Part shown: piece after piece, positions 8,550 through 20,909 of the stretch
Numbering within the stretch: position 1 is the first letter of the stretch
Layout: every line of letters starts with the position of its first letter
DNA from: JBPOIS01 sp052034295
GTDB taxonomy: Bacteria; Pseudomonadota; Gammaproteobacteria; Pseudomonadales; Moraxellaceae
DNA length: 64,000 nucleotides
Assembly (NCBI GenBank): GCA_052034295.1
Contig: JBPOIS010000070.1
Location: forward strand, 1 to 64,000
Direction: 5' to 3'
Translations under genes and position numbers: made by a program
Notes under the pieces: model-generated
The model's database searches: none
What the model was told of the DNA's origin: nothing
The model's input: the letters and a program-made list of their open reading frames with translations, nothing else

Positions 8550-9638
8550 TTACAGCCGGGACAGGGCACGGTCCTGCTTGAGGGTTTCCAGATAGGCGCG
8601 GATGCGGGTGACATAGCGTACAGCCTGACTGTAGCTGCCGTTTTTGCTGGCCCGGTCGGCCATGTAGCGGTACACATCCGGCCAGTGGTTGGGGTTTTGT
8701 CCGGATTTTTTCACCTGCCGGCGCACCTGATCCAGCGCACCCGGTCCCATGTTGTAGGCGGCCAGACTGAACCACAGCCGGTCTGGCCGGGGCAGGCTGC
8801 TGTACTGGCGCTGCAGCTGGCTGAGGTAGCGGGCCCCGCCGGAAATGCTCTGCATCGGGTCGGTGCGGTCGGCCACGCCGACTTCACTGGCGGTCGCGGC
8901 CGTGAGCATCATCAGCCCCTGTACCCCCGTGGGTGAAATCGCATCCGGCTGCCAGTGCGACTCCTGATAGCCCACGGCGGCCACCAGCTGCCAGTCCAGC
9001 CGGTTCTGCCGGGCATAGGCCTGCATCGACGACACATACTGGGGCAGGCGGGTGTTGATGGCCTGCCGCAGCGAACTGCGTTCCCCGGCATTGTTCATCA
9101 CATTCTGGGTGTAAAACGCCGCCAGCTTCGGGGTGACGCCGAGGTCCACCTCCTGACAGGCAAAACTGTTCAGCGACGCCATCAGCGGATCGGTGTCGCT
9201 GCTGAGCGCCCAGTTCACCGCGGTGTTCAGGCCATTGCTGCTGAGCAGGGCGGGCTTGCCGCAGCTCAGTGACACCGGGTGCAGGTCGTGCTGATCGAGC
9301 TGGCGGGTGCTGGCCGTGCTCAGGGCCAGGTCGGCCTTGCCCTGCGCCACCGCCCTGAGTGCTGCACTGCTGCTGGCATAGGGTTTGAATTCCAGCCGCA
9401 CATTGAGGTTCTGGGCCAGCTCACGGGTCAAGTCATAGCCAAAGCCGTGCAGCAGGTTGCCCTTGCCAAAAAACGTACTGTTGTCGGCGACGGCAGCCAC
9501 TTTCAGGGTTTTGCGCTGCTGGATCTGGTCGTACAGGCTGAGGTTTTCTGAAAAACCCTGCAGTGGAATCAAGGCCAGGCTGCAGGACAGGGTGGTTTTG
9601 ATCAGGGCGCGTTGAACAACGGCAAAGACCGGGCGCAT
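8550..9638 (-). CDS. mltF: MltF-like lytic murein transglycosylase with shortened sensor domain
   Basis: Exported murein hydrolase of 362 residues. After a signal sequence (TTLSCSLALIPLQGFS) comes an SBP_bac_3-type domain (about 35-190: LKVAAVADNSTFF, GFGYDLTRELAQNLNVRLEF), then a GEWL/SLT catalytic domain (about 205-345) with the catalytic Glu in VGYQESHWQPDAISPTGVQG and the LAAYNMGPGALDQV block. It cleaves peptidoglycan to 1,6-anhydro-muropeptides. MltF proteins are usually 450-520 residues; here the second lobe of the binding domain appears to be missing. The open frame and the catalytic domain look intact. The name mltF rests on the domain order. Confidence 0.85.
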   Translation of the reverse strand: MRPVFAVVQRALIKTTLSCSLALIPLQGFSENLSLYDQIQQRKTLKVAAVADNSTFFGKGNLLHGFGYDLTRELAQNLNVRLEFKPYASSSAALRAVAQGKADLALSTASTRQLDQHDLHPVSLSCGKPALLSSNGLNTAVNWALSSDTDPLMASLNSFACQEVDLGVTPKLAAFYTQNVMNNAGERSSLRQAINTRLPQYVSSMQAYARQNRLDWQLVAAVGYQESHWQPDAISPTGVQGLMMLTAATASEVGVADRTDPMQSISGGARYLSQLQRQYSSLPRPDRLWFSLAAYNMGPGALDQVRRQVKKSGQNPNHWPDVYRYMADRASKNGSYSQAVRYVTRIRAYLETLKQDRALSRL

Positions 9639-9887
9639 GTGCTGTCTCCATCAGGACTGGGCGAGGGGCAAGCCAGCCGAAAACCGGCTTCCCCCAGGCC
9701 ATCATCAGACGAGGCGGATGCCGGAGCATCCCATGACGTCAGGGTAAAAAGGCTGGTCATTATGTAGACAGCCGTGCTGAAAATATAACCAAAACCCCCT
9801 GAACGGTAGCAAAAAACGGCTGAGTGACCGATTGAGGTGCTTAAAAAAACAGCGTCTTTGGCTTACTTTTGTTGTGTTTTCATGTGC

Positions 9888-10397
9888 TTATATTTGATTG
9901 GTCTGTAACTCGGCCAACGTCTGCTGGTAGTCGATCGCCACCACCCAGTACTGCTGCAGCTGTCCGGACGGCAAGCGCACCTGACATTCCTCCTCCAGCC
10001 GCTTGCCCAGCAGGGCCCGCGCCATCGGCGAGGCCAGACTGATCCAGTGCTGCGCCGGGTCGAATTCATCCACCCCGACGATGCGCACGGTGAGCGGTAC
10101 GCCTTCGGCATCCTCCAGCTGCACCCGGGCGCCAAAAAACACCCGGTCCGGCTGGTCCGGCAGGCGATCGACCATGCGCAGTTCCGGCAGGCGCTTGCTC
10201 AGGAAGCGGATGCGCCGGTCGATTTCGCGCAGGCGTTTTTTGCCGTACTGGTATTCGGCATTTTCCGAACGGTCACCCATCGCGGCGGCTTCACTGACGG
10301 CCTGGGTGACCGCCGGGCGTTCGCGGTAGAGCAGGTCATCAAGCTCGTGCTTGAGTCTGAAAAAACCAGCCGGGGTGATCGGGTGCAGGGTGCTCAT
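9888..10397 (-). CDS. greB: Transcript cleavage factor GreB
   Basis: Gre-family protein (169 residues) that enters the RNA polymerase secondary channel and stimulates cleavage of backtracked RNA. The N-terminal coiled coil carries the acidic tip (GDRSENAEYQYGKKRLREID) and the C-terminal FKBP-like domain ends with LASPMARALLGKRLEEE. The KKRLREIDRRIRFLSKRL basic patch and overall match favour GreB over GreA. Start chosen at the ATG 10397; a TTG at 10412 is the alternative, neither having a strong ribosome site. It follows sodB but is separated from it by a terminator. Confidence 0.92.
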   Translation of the reverse strand: MSTLHPITPAGFFRLKHELDDLLYRERPAVTQAVSEAAAMGDRSENAEYQYGKKRLREIDRRIRFLSKRLPELRMVDRLPDQPDRVFFGARVQLEDAEGVPLTVRIVGVDEFDPAQHWISLASPMARALLGKRLEEECQVRLPSGQLQQYWVVAIDYQQTLAELQTNQI

Positions 10398-10418
10398 GGG
10401 ATGTGCGGTCAAACCATC

Positions 10419-10448
10419 AAAAAAAACAGGCTGCGCAGGGCAGCCTGT
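10419..10448 (-). terminator. Rho-independent terminator of sodB
   Basis: Read on the minus strand, ACAGGCTGC and GCAGCCTGT form a 9-bp perfect stem followed by eight T residues, just after the sodB stop codon. Confidence 0.9.
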
Positions 10449-10466
10449 CCGGGGTGTGGCTCAGGC

Positions 10467-11093
10467 TCAGTGCTCAACGCCCGCGTGCTGGCCGGCCAGC
10501 TTGGCATTGACGTAGTCCCAGTTCACCAGATGGTCCAGGAAAGTCTGCACATAGTCGGGGCGCTTGTTGCGGTAGTCGATGTAGTAGGCGTGCTCCCAGA
10601 CGTCACAGGTCAGCAGGGCCACTTTGCCTTCAGCCATCGGGGTACCGGCGTTGCTGGTTTTCATGATCGACACGTTGCCGTTGACGGCATCCGCCACCAG
10701 CCAGCCCCAGCCCGAGCCAAACTGGGTCAGGCAGGCGTTCTTGAATTCAGCGGCGAATTTTTCATAGCTGCCAAATGCGGCGTTGATTTTTTCGGCCACT
10801 GCGCCGGTCGGCTGGCCGCCGCCGTTCTGCTTCATGCAGTTCCAGTAAAAGGTGTGGTTCCAGACCTGCGCGGCCTGATTGAAGATCCCGGCCTTGCTGG
10901 CATCCTGTGCGGTGGCCTTGATGATTTCGTCCAGTGCCTTGCCTTCCAGCTCGGTGCCGGCGATCAGCTCGTTCAGCTTGTCCACGTAGGCCTTGTGGTG
11001 CTTGTCGTGGTGGAATTCGAGGGTTTCCTTGCTGATGTGCGGGGCCAGATCGTCATAGCCGTAGGGCAGTGCGGGCAGGGTAATGTGACTCAT
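10467..11093 (-). CDS. sodB: Superoxide dismutase (Fe type) SodB
   Basis: Cytoplasmic superoxide dismutase of 208 residues. Metal ligands are visible: His28 in LEFHHDKHH, His80 in QVWNHTFYWNCM, and the Asp/His of DVWEHAYYIDY. The AAQVWNHTFYWNC block with Gln76 and the SGWGWL segment point to the iron enzyme. Start at the ATG 11093, preceded by AAGGAA; the frame extends upstream without homology. Own terminator, probably a single-gene transcript. Confidence 0.96.
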   Translation of the reverse strand: MSHITLPALPYGYDDLAPHISKETLEFHHDKHHKAYVDKLNELIAGTELEGKALDEIIKATAQDASKAGIFNQAAQVWNHTFYWNCMKQNGGGQPTGAVAEKINAAFGSYEKFAAEFKNACLTQFGSGWGWLVADAVNGNVSIMKTSNAGTPMAEGKVALLTCDVWEHAYYIDYRNKRPDYVQTFLDHLVNWDYVNAKLAGQHAGVEH

Positions 11094-11276
11094 GGTCGGT
11101 TCCTTGCAATGGCGGGGAAAAAATGTGCCTTCACCTTGCCGCAAGGCCTGCAGCTTGGCAAGCGTCTGTCTGTGCAAACTGTGTTTAATTGTTCGTAAAA
11201 ACAGCAGGTTTTTGCCTGCACACCGCCCGGCTCAGGCGACAGCAAAAACGCCTGAACCGTCGCGAAACCGCCTGCC

Positions 11277-12038
11277 CTAGACCGGAATGGCCAGGTCCAC
11301 AAAGGTGGTCTGGATGCCCCAGTGCCTGGCGATGGCGACGCTCAGGCGCTGCACCCCACCGCGCTCGGTGGCATGGTGGCCCGCAGCAAAATAATGAATG
11401 CCCAGTTCAGCCGCCTCGTGCCAGCTGCGTTCGCTGACTTCCCCGGAAATGTAGGCATCACAGCCCAGCGCCGCGGCCTGGGCCAGACCCTCCTGGGCCG
11501 CGCCGGTGCACCAGCCCACGGTCTGGATCTGTGCCGGGCCGCCGGGGCAGTGCAGCACCGGGTTGTTCAGCTGGGTCTGCAAATGCTGGGACAGCGCGGC
11601 TGCCGTCAGGGGCTGGGCCAGCTGGCCCACCTGGCCAATGGCCGGCTGCTGGTCCGGGTACAGCGGGCCGGTCGGGTGCAGGCCCAGCAGCTCTGCCAGG
11701 GCGATGTTGTTGCCCCATTGCGGGTGGGCGTCGAGGGGCAGGTGGTAGGCCAGCAGGGAGATGCCGTGCTGCATCAGCAGGCGGATGCGCCGGCCCTTGG
11801 GGCCAGTCAGCGGTGCGGGCTCGCCTTTCCAGAAGTAGCCATGGTGGACCAGAATCGCCTGTGCCCGGTGCTCGATGGCGGCCTCGATCAGGGCCTGACT
11901 GGCGGTGACCCCGGCCACCAGGTGGGTGATCTGTTCGCTGGCCTCGACCTGCAGGCCGTTTGGGCAGTAGTCACGGAACAGGCCAACCTGCAAGTGTTGA
12001 TCCAGCCAGTGGGTCAGGTCCTTAAGCGGTACAGACAT
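11277..12038 (-). CDS. NIF3/DUF34 family metal-binding protein (YbgI-like)
   Basis: Protein of 253 residues of the NIF3 (DUF34, YbgI) family, widespread proteins that form toroidal hexamers with a two-metal centre. Residues consistent with the metal site: CPNGLQVEA, VHHGYFWKGE, YHLPLDAHPQWGNN, SGEVSERSWHEA and GHHATERGG. Suggested family roles include GTP cyclohydrolase-like chemistry and tRNA- or cofactor-linked functions, none settled. The ATG at 12038 is preceded by GGAG; the frame is open far upstream only as antisense to the protease gene. Divergent from the DegS/AlgW gene across 186 bp. Confidence 0.9.
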   Translation of the reverse strand: MSVPLKDLTHWLDQHLQVGLFRDYCPNGLQVEASEQITHLVAGVTASQALIEAAIEHRAQAILVHHGYFWKGEPAPLTGPKGRRIRLLMQHGISLLAYHLPLDAHPQWGNNIALAELLGLHPTGPLYPDQQPAIGQVGQLAQPLTAAALSQHLQTQLNNPVLHCPGGPAQIQTVGWCTGAAQEGLAQAAALGCDAYISGEVSERSWHEAAELGIHYFAAGHHATERGGVQRLSVAIARHWGIQTTFVDLAIPV

Positions 12039-12224
12039 GGCCAATTCTCCATAAATGCAGCAATTCCAATGCAAAAAATCCTGCGCGCCGCGCCGTGCAG
12101 TGTGGCAAGGTATGCGCTGGCACGCAAGGCCCGTCCGCCGGGCACAGGAGCCCGGCAGGGCGGTATGATTGACTTTTTTGCCCGGTTTACGGACCGGAGC
12201 ACAGCGTAGAGGCAGGAGAAAAAA

Positions 12225-13433
12225 ATGCGTCAGGTTGCCGTGGTGCTGCCGTGGGCATTGCTGGCAGGATTTGCGGGGTGGTACTGGGCGGGACATCAGC
12301 AGGAAGCGGCCACGCCGCTGGCCCCTCCGGGACACACCCAGTCGGCTGCACCGGCGCCCCTGCAACCCCTGTCTGGGCGGCTGGACGGTCCAGCCTCGTA
12401 CCATCAGGCGGTGCGCACTGCGGCCCCGGCCGTGGTGAATATTTTTACCACCCAGAAGGTGCCGCGCAGCTCGGCGCTGGATGATCCGCTGCTGCGGCGT
12501 TTTTTTGAATTCCATGGCCAGCAGATGCCCCAGCCACAGGACGAGGCCACCAGCCTTGGCTCCGGTGTGATCGTCGATGGGCGCGGTTACATCCTCACCA
12601 ACAACCATGTGGTGGCCAAGGCAGACCAGATCACCGTGGCGCTGCAGGATGGCCGCCATGCCCAGGCCAAAGTGGTGGGGACCGATCCGGACAGCGATCT
12701 CGCGGTGATCCAGATTCAGCTCGATCGGCTGCCGGTGCTGCAATGGCGCAGCACCCCGATTGAAGTCGGTGATGTGGTGCTGGCGATCGGCAACCCGTTT
12801 GGGGTGGGGCAGACCGTGACCCAGGGCATCATTTCCGCCACGGGACGTTCCGGGCTGGGTATCAACACCTACGAAGATTTCATCCAGACCGATGCCGCCA
12901 TCAATCCCGGCAACTCCGGGGGGGCGCTGGTGGATGTGCAGGGTCAGCTGGTGGGCATCAACACGGCGATTTTTTCCCGTTCGGGCGGCTCGATGGGGAT
13001 TGGCTTTGCCATTCCGGTCAGTCTGGCGCGGCAGGTCATGAATGCCATCCTCAAGGAGGGCCGGGTGGTGCGCGGCTGGCTGGGCGTGGAGGTGAACGGC
13101 AGCAATCCGATGGTGGAGGCCGGGCTGTATGGGGACACCGACCCATCACCCGGTGTGGTGGTGATGGGGCTGATTGAGGGCGGGCCCGCCGCACGGGCCG
13201 GTGTACAGGTCAAGGACCGCATCCTGACCCTGAATGGCCAAGCCATCCGCTCGGCCAGCCAGCTGATTGGTCTGGTGGCACAGATCACCCCGGACACCAG
13301 TGTGCCGCTGGTGGTGCAGCGCGGCAAGGATCAGGTCAGACTCTCGGTGACCATTGCCCAGCGTGAGGCCCGCGCTCCGGCTGAATCCATCGAGCAGGGT
13401 GCCGAGGCCAGCCCGGAGTGGTTCACCCAGTAG
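12225..13433 (+). CDS. Membrane-anchored periplasmic serine protease, DegS/AlgW type
   Basis: HtrA-family protease (402 residues) with one N-terminal membrane anchor ([19 protein letters not shown]), a trypsin-like domain and a single PDZ domain (about 275-365). Catalytic triad: His128 in TNNHVV, Asp158 in DSDLAV, Ser231 in NPGNSGG. Single PDZ plus anchor is the DegS/AlgW layout; these sense misfolded outer-membrane proteins and cut the anti-sigma factor RseA/MucA. No rpoE/algU-mucA genes lie in the window. Its last 11 bases overlap the convergent cca gene. Start ATG follows AGGAG about 8 bp upstream. Confidence 0.93.
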   Translation: MRQVAVVLPWALLAGFAGWYWAGHQQEAATPLAPPGHTQSAAPAPLQPLSGRLDGPASYHQAVRTAAPAVVNIFTTQKVPRSSALDDPLLRRFFEFHGQQMPQPQDEATSLGSGVIVDGRGYILTNNHVVAKADQITVALQDGRHAQAKVVGTDPDSDLAVIQIQLDRLPVLQWRSTPIEVGDVVLAIGNPFGVGQTVTQGIISATGRSGLGINTYEDFIQTDAAINPGNSGGALVDVQGQLVGINTAIFSRSGGSMGIGFAIPVSLARQVMNAILKEGRVVRGWLGVEVNGSNPMVEAGLYGDTDPSPGVVVMGLIEGGPAARAGVQVKDRILTLNGQAIRSASQLIGLVAQITPDTSVPLVVQRGKDQVRLSVTIAQREARAPAESIEQGAEASPEWFTQ

Positions 13434-14664
13434 ACGCGCGGTCTGTGGGGACCGTCAGGGCCGCGATGGCGGCGATCCGGGCCTCGATCAGCGCTTCCCC
13501 GATCTGTTCACCGTGCAGCCCCGGCGGCAGGTCCTGGGCGCGGATGGTGCGCACGGCCTGCATGCAGCGGCGCAGCCAGGCGCCCTGTGGGTAATCACGC
13601 TGCTCCAGGCCCAGCCGGCCCCGGGCATCACATTCGCAGGCCAGCAAAAACGCCTCGACCCGCTCGGGTCGGCGCAGCACATCCAGCCGCTGCAGCAATC
13701 GCCAGATCACCCCGGGCCTCAGGCTCAGGGCACGGTGACACAGCAGGTGCTCACGGCAGACCAGAACCGCCAGCTCACGGTAGGGGCCAGGGACTTTCCA
13801 GCGGCTGCACACCGCCTCCACCAGCGGCACGCCACGGCTCTCGTGGTCCGGGTGGCGGGGCAGGTGCTCCGCCGGTGTGGTGCCCTTGCCCAGGTCATGC
13901 AGCAGCACCGCCCAGCGCACCAGCGCGGAGGTGTTCAGTACCGCCGCCTGCTGCAGGGCCATCAGCACATGCACCCCGGTGTCGATTTCCGGGTGATGAC
14001 GGGGCCGCTGTGGCACCCCAAACAGCCGGTCCAGCTCCGGCAGCAGCACGGCCAGTGCGCCACAGGCCCGCAGCACTTCAAAGTACACCCAGCAATGTGC
14101 TTCACCGAGGGCGCGTTCGGTTTCCTTCCAGACCCGCTCCGGGGTCAGGTGGGCCAACTCGCCGCTGTCCACCAGATGGCGCATCAGATGCAGGGTTTCG
14201 GTGGCGACCGTAAAGCCCAGCGACGCGTAGCGTGCCGCAAAACGTGCCACCCGCAGCACCCGCAGCGGGTCCTCGGCAAAGGCCGGCGACACATGGCGCA
14301 GCAGTCGCGCCTGCAGGTCCTGCTGCCCGCCATGCGGGTCAATGATGGCCCCACTGTCCGGGTCCAGCGCCATGGCATTGATGGTCAGGTCGCGGCGGAT
14401 CAGGTCATCCTCCAGCCGCAGCGACGGGTCGGTGAAAAACACAAACCCGGCATAGCCGTGCCCGGCCTTGCGCTCGGTGCGGGCCAGCGCATACTCGTCC
14501 TTGGTCTGTGGGTGTAAAAACACCGGGAAATCCTGGCCCACGGGCACAAAGCCCTGGGCGATCATCTGTGCGGGGGTGGCCCCGACCACCACATAATCGC
14601 GCTCCACCACCGGGCGGCCCAGCAGCTGGTCACGCACCGCACCGCCCACCAGATAGCTTTTCAT
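13423..14664 (-). CDS. cca: CCA-adding tRNA nucleotidyltransferase (multifunctional Cca)
   Basis: Class II tRNA nucleotidyltransferase of 413 residues that adds or repairs the 3' CCA end. N-terminal catalytic motifs: [39 protein letters not shown] and [18 protein letters not shown]-terminal HD-type domain ([23 protein letters not shown]), characteristic of gammaproteobacterial Cca, gives extra phosphatase/phosphodiesterase activities. Start at ATG 14664 directly before MKSYLVGG. Its 3' end overlaps the convergent protease gene by 11 bp, leaving no room for a terminator between them. Confidence 0.96.
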   Translation of the reverse strand: MKSYLVGGAVRDQLLGRPVVERDYVVVGATPAQMIAQGFVPVGQDFPVFLHPQTKDEYALARTERKAGHGYAGFVFFTDPSLRLEDDLIRRDLTINAMALDPDSGAIIDPHGGQQDLQARLLRHVSPAFAEDPLRVLRVARFAARYASLGFTVATETLHLMRHLVDSGELAHLTPERVWKETERALGEAHCWVYFEVLRACGALAVLLPELDRLFGVPQRPRHHPEIDTGVHVLMALQQAAVLNTSALVRWAVLLHDLGKGTTPAEHLPRHPDHESRGVPLVEAVCSRWKVPGPYRELAVLVCREHLLCHRALSLRPGVIWRLLQRLDVLRRPERVEAFLLACECDARGRLGLEQRDYPQGAWLRRCMQAVRTIRAQDLPPGLHGEQIGEALIEARIAAIAALTVPTDRASTG

Positions 14665-14710
14665 GGTCTTGAACTCAGTGTGAGGCTGGAAGGCCCCTGT
14701 TGTGGGCCCC

Positions 14711-14750
14711 AAACAAACAGGCCCTGCTGTCGTGGCGACAACAGGGCCTG
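14711..14750 (-). terminator. Rho-independent terminator after maeB
   Basis: Minus-strand reading gives CAGGCCCTG, TGTCG, a CCA loop, CGACA, CAGGGCCTG: a long stem with one internal mismatch, followed by TTTGTTTG. It lies 14 bp after the malic enzyme stop codon. Confidence 0.85.
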
Positions 14751-14764
14751 CCGCCTGCAGAACA

Positions 14765-17053
<2,289 letters not shown>

Positions 17054-17126
17054 GCTCTCGAACAATGCCAAAACGGGGGTCAGGCGCCTGCCGGGGCAAG
17101 GCGCCTGAAAAGCAAAGACTATAACA

Positions 17127-20018
17127 CTAGTTGAGCAGGCTGTGGGGAGAAGCTGTGTCCTCCTGCATGAAGCGTTCAGCCTGAACCGCAGGCACCGGCG
17201 GACTGATCAGAAAGCCCTGCAGGTAATCGCAGTGTTCACGCTTGAGGAACTGCGCCTGATCCTGATTTTCCACCCCTTCGGCGACCACCTGCATGCCCAG
17301 CGTGTGGCCCATGGCGAGGATGGCGCGGACGATGGCCTCATGCCGGGGACTCTGGCCGACTTCACTGATGAAGGAGCGGTCGATCTTGATCACGTCAATC
17401 GGGAACTGCTGCAGGTAGGACAGTGACGAATAGCCGGTGCCAAAATCATCCAGCGAGATCTGGATGCCGCGCTCGCGGATCTGCGCCAGCATGGCGTTGA
17501 TGCGGTCGGGGCGTTCCAGCAGTGAGCTTTCGGTGATTTCCAGCTCCAGCAGGCCACCTTCGATGTGGTGTTTGGCCATGATCCGGTCCAGCACATCGAG
17601 AAAATTGCCGCGCTGGAACTGCTGGGCCACCACGTTGACCGACACCCGCGCCGGCTGGATGCCCCGGTCGAGCCATTGCCGCAGCTGGGCACAGACCCGG
17701 TCCAGCACCTGTTCGCCCAGCGCCGAGATCAGTCCGCTTTCTTCGGCAATCGGGATGAACAGGGCCGGAGACATCAGGCCGTTGCGCGGGTGCAGCCAGC
17801 GCACCAGTGCTTCAAAGCCGCTGAACTGGCCGGTGGCCAGATGGATCTTGGGCTGGTAGTAGATCACCAGCTCATCGCTGGCCAGCGCCTTGCGCAGGCT
17901 GTTTTCCAGATTGATGCGTTCAATCGACTGGATGCTGTGGTCTTCGCTGAAAAACAGCTGGGTGCTGCCGCCGCGCCGCTTGGCTTCGTGCAGGGCCTTT
18001 TCGGCATGGTTGAGCAGGATGTTGAGCTGGCGGCCATGGTCGGGAAACACCGCCACCCCGGCCGACAGCGTGGCCAGCACTTCCTGTTCGGCCAGTACAA
18101 ACGGCTCTTCAAAGGCCTGGATCATCGACTCGCAGTAATACTGGACCTCACGCTCCCCGGCGCTGCCGGGCACCATGTCGAGCAGGATGGCAAAATCGTC
18201 GCTGCCCAGCCGGGCAATCAGGCTGGCGTCACGGTTGACCCGGTGCAGGCGCTGGGCCACCTGCTTGAGCAGCACATCGGCCAGCTCGGTGCCCAGCGAG
18301 TCATTGATCAGGCCAAAGCGGTCAATGTCCAGCCGGATCAGCGCAAAATTGCCCTGGCTCTGTGCCGCCTCGACGATCATCTGGTGCAGCTGGCTGCGGA
18401 ACATGTGCCGGTTGGGCAGGGTGGTCAGCGCGTCGTAATTGGCCAGATAGGACAGTTTTTGCTCATTCTGGCGGCGCTCGGTCAGGTCAGAGACGATGCC
18501 GATGTAATGGGTCACCTGCCCCTGGGTGTTTTTGATGGCGTTGATGTGCACGGCCAGGGTGATCGGGGTGCCGTTCTTGTGGCGGTCGGACATTTCGTTT
18601 TCATATTCGCCCTTGTCCGCCAGCTGGCGCATCATTTCCGTGTATTCGCTGTGGATCATCGGATTACTGGGGTTGGCAATCGCAGAAATGTGCCGGCCCA
18701 CCAGATCGGTCTTGGTGTAGCCGGTGATGTCCTGCAGGCGCGGGTTGCAATCGACGAAATCCAGACGGTTGTTGAGGATGAAAATCCCTTCGGCGGCCTG
18801 TTCGAACACCGAAGCCGACAGGCGCAGGCGTTCTTCTGACTCCACTTCGTCGTGGATGTCGCGGCGGATGCCGACCATGCGCAGGGGGGTGTGGGTCACT
18901 GGATCGCGCTCGATGACCCGGCCCATGTCATGGACCCACAGCCAGTGGCCGGTCTTGTGGCGGATGCGGAAACGCGCCTCGTAGCGGTCGGCACGGCCAC
19001 GCAGGTGTTCAAACAGGGCCTGTCGGGCGCCGGGATAGTCCTCCGGGTGGACCAGTTTGGACATGTCCTGGATCCACTGGTTCATTTCCTGGGTGTCGTA
19101 GCCGAGGATGGACTCAAAGTTGCTGCATTCAATCTGGCGATGCTGGATGTCCCAGTCCCAGCTGGCAATTCCGGCGGCCTTGTGGGCGATTTCCAGATTC
19201 TGCCGCGACAGCGACAGGTGGGCGTTCATGTTCTGGATGTCGGCGGTGCGCTCCTCGACCTTCTGCTCCAGCAGCGCGTTGGTCTGTTGCAGCTCTTCCT
19301 CGATGGCCAGCCGGTCGCTCATCTCGTGTTCCAGCTTGATGCGGGCCGCCTCGGCAAACTCGCGCTGGCTGTCCGAGTGGCTGAGCAGGTCTTCGTTGCG
19401 GATGGTCAGCCAGATGAACTGGTTGCGCAGGCGGTGCACATAGGCGGCAGCGGTGAGGATCACCAGCACGTAAGTCAGCTCGATCCAGCGGTCACTGAGC
19501 GGTCGCGGGTCCACCGGCAGGGACGTCAGCACCGGCAGGATGCTGAAAAAAAAGAACACCACAAAGCCGGGCAGACGATCACTGAGTACGCTCAGGCCCA
19601 CCAGATGCACCAGCAGGAACAGGATCAGAAAGGTGGAAGCGCCCTGCAGGGGCACGAACTGGCTGTGGGTCAGCAGGACAGCGGTACCGACCACGGCCCC
19701 CATGAACAGACACTGCAGCAGCAGGGTCCAGTCCACCAGGTGCAGGGACATCCGTGACAGGTTGCGGCGCACATATTGGCCCAGGATGGTGCACAGGATC
19801 ACTGCCCCCATCGAGGTGACCACCCAGGCCAGGATCAGGCTGATCCGGTCACCACTGGCGCTGGGCAGCAGTAGGACAGACAGGCACACGATCAGCAGCA
19901 GCAACACCCCGATCAGGGGCCACTGGCGGCGAAAAATCTGGCCAAACTGCAACAGGAGGATGCGCTGTCTGAGCACTTCCGGCGTCGTCAAGCCAGAGCC
20001 GTCTATTTTCATTTGCAT
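17127..20018 (-). CDS. Membrane PAS-GGDEF-EAL cyclic-di-GMP protein
   Basis: Protein of 963 residues. Six or so N-terminal transmembrane helices (about 30-205), a coiled coil (about 220-270), two PAS/PAC domains (about 280-410 and 410-530), a GGDEF domain (about 545-700) and an EAL domain (about 715-955). The GGDEF signature is GSDDF, so cyclase activity is doubtful and it may only bind GTP. EAL motifs are intact: [43 protein letters not shown]; it should act as a c-di-GMP phosphodiesterase (inference). Start at ATG 20018, seven bases after AGGGA; GTG 20024 and ATG 20012 are alternatives. Confidence 0.93.
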   Translation of the reverse strand: MQMKIDGSGLTTPEVLRQRILLLQFGQIFRRQWPLIGVLLLLIVCLSVLLLPSASGDRISLILAWVVTSMGAVILCTILGQYVRRNLSRMSLHLVDWTLLLQCLFMGAVVGTAVLLTHSQFVPLQGASTFLILFLLVHLVGLSVLSDRLPGFVVFFFFSILPVLTSLPVDPRPLSDRWIELTYVLVILTAAAYVHRLRNQFIWLTIRNEDLLSHSDSQREFAEAARIKLEHEMSDRLAIEEELQQTNALLEQKVEERTADIQNMNAHLSLSRQNLEIAHKAAGIASWDWDIQHRQIECSNFESILGYDTQEMNQWIQDMSKLVHPEDYPGARQALFEHLRGRADRYEARFRIRHKTGHWLWVHDMGRVIERDPVTHTPLRMVGIRRDIHDEVESEERLRLSASVFEQAAEGIFILNNRLDFVDCNPRLQDITGYTKTDLVGRHISAIANPSNPMIHSEYTEMMRQLADKGEYENEMSDRHKNGTPITLAVHINAIKNTQGQVTHYIGIVSDLTERRQNEQKLSYLANYDALTTLPNRHMFRSQLHQMIVEAAQSQGNFALIRLDIDRFGLINDSLGTELADVLLKQVAQRLHRVNRDASLIARLGSDDFAILLDMVPGSAGEREVQYYCESMIQAFEEPFVLAEQEVLATLSAGVAVFPDHGRQLNILLNHAEKALHEAKRRGGSTQLFFSEDHSIQSIERINLENSLRKALASDELVIYYQPKIHLATGQFSGFEALVRWLHPRNGLMSPALFIPIAEESGLISALGEQVLDRVCAQLRQWLDRGIQPARVSVNVVAQQFQRGNFLDVLDRIMAKHHIEGGLLELEITESSLLERPDRINAMLAQIRERGIQISLDDFGTGYSSLSYLQQFPIDVIKIDRSFISEVGQSPRHEAIVRAILAMGHTLGMQVVAEGVENQDQAQFLKREHCDYLQGFLISPPVPAVQAERFMQEDTASPHSLLN

Positions 20019-20075
20019 CCACACATCCCTGGTTGAGCACGCAACACTGGAACCCCTGTGGGCCGTCAGACCCCG

Positions 20076-20104
20076 GTGGTAGTCCAGCCAAAAAACGCTG
20101 TCAA
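20076..20104 (-). promoter_or_regulatory. Possible sigma70 promoter of the PAS-GGDEF-EAL gene
   Basis: On the minus strand a perfect -35 TTGACA (20104-20099) is followed after 17 bases by TACCAC as -10. The -10 is a poor match, so this is tentative. Confidence 0.35.
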
Positions 20105-20167
20105 GACATGATCCATTTTGCCTGAATTTTTCAAGTTAGCGGTTCTGGCGGCTGAAGGCAATATAAA

Positions 20168-20887
20168 TTAGCCCCCCAGCCATTCTGCAGCCTGCAGCAC
20201 CGACAGGGCCACCACCGGCGCAGTCTCGGTGCGCAGCACCCGGTGGCCCAGTTGCCAGCGCGCAAAGCCATGCTGTTCAGCCAGCGTCATTTCTGCCGGA
20301 CTGAGCCCCCCTTCGGGACCCACCAGCAGCGCCAGCTGCGCCGGCAGGGGCCGGGGCAGCGACAGTTGCTGTCCGGTCGGTGCCATCATCAGCTTCAGCG
20401 GGCTGTCCAGCTGCACCAGCCAGTCTGGCAGGTCCAGCGGCGGCAGCACGGTGGGGATCTGGTTCAGCCCGCACTGCTCGCAGGCCGCCACCGCCACCTG
20501 CTGCCAGTGGCTGAGTTTTTTCTGGTCGCGCTCGTAGCGCAGGCGCAGCTCACAGCGCTCGCTGGTGAGCAGCTGAATCTGCCGTACGCCCAGTTCAGTG
20601 CTTTTCTGAATCGCATAGTCAAGACGATCGCCCTTGCTCATCACCAGCCCGAGGGTGACGGCACAGCGTGCCGTGCGCGCCACCGGATCAAAGCCCAGCA
20701 CCTGCACCGTGGCGGTGCGCTTGTGCAGGTCCAGCAACTGCACGGCATATTCACCGCCCTGACCATTGAACAGCACCGCCTGGTCACCGGGACGGGCCCG
20801 CAGCACCGTGCCCCAGTGGTGGGCCACGGCCTCCGGCAGGGTCAGGGTGTCGCCCACCTGCAGTGGGACGTCAACAAAAAAACGCAT
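20168..20887 (-). CDS. rsmE: 16S rRNA m3U1498 methyltransferase RsmE
   Basis: SPOUT-class SAM-dependent methyltransferase (239 residues) that makes 3-methyluridine at 16S rRNA position 1498. N-terminal PUA-like domain (MRFFVDVPLQVGD, HHWGTVLRARPGD) and the trefoil-knot SAM site with LLVGPEGGLSPAE and LGHRVLRTETAPVVALSVLQ. ATG 20887 is preceded by GGAG. Last gene of the ahcY-metF-bioA-rsmE run, 22 bp after bioA. Confidence 0.95.
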   Translation of the reverse strand: MRFFVDVPLQVGDTLTLPEAVAHHWGTVLRARPGDQAVLFNGQGGEYAVQLLDLHKRTATVQVLGFDPVARTARCAVTLGLVMSKGDRLDYAIQKSTELGVRQIQLLTSERCELRLRYERDQKKLSHWQQVAVAACEQCGLNQIPTVLPPLDLPDWLVQLDSPLKLMMAPTGQQLSLPRPLPAQLALLVGPEGGLSPAEMTLAEQHGFARWQLGHRVLRTETAPVVALSVLQAAEWLGG

Positions 20888-20909
20888 CAGCAGCTCCGGG
20901 GTCAGGGGG

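Noticed and set aside
11277..12743. Extended 488-residue version of the NIF3 protein
   Set aside because: The extra N-terminal 235 codons are antisense to the DegS/AlgW gene and lack homology. ATG 12038 has a ribosome site and the family N-terminus.
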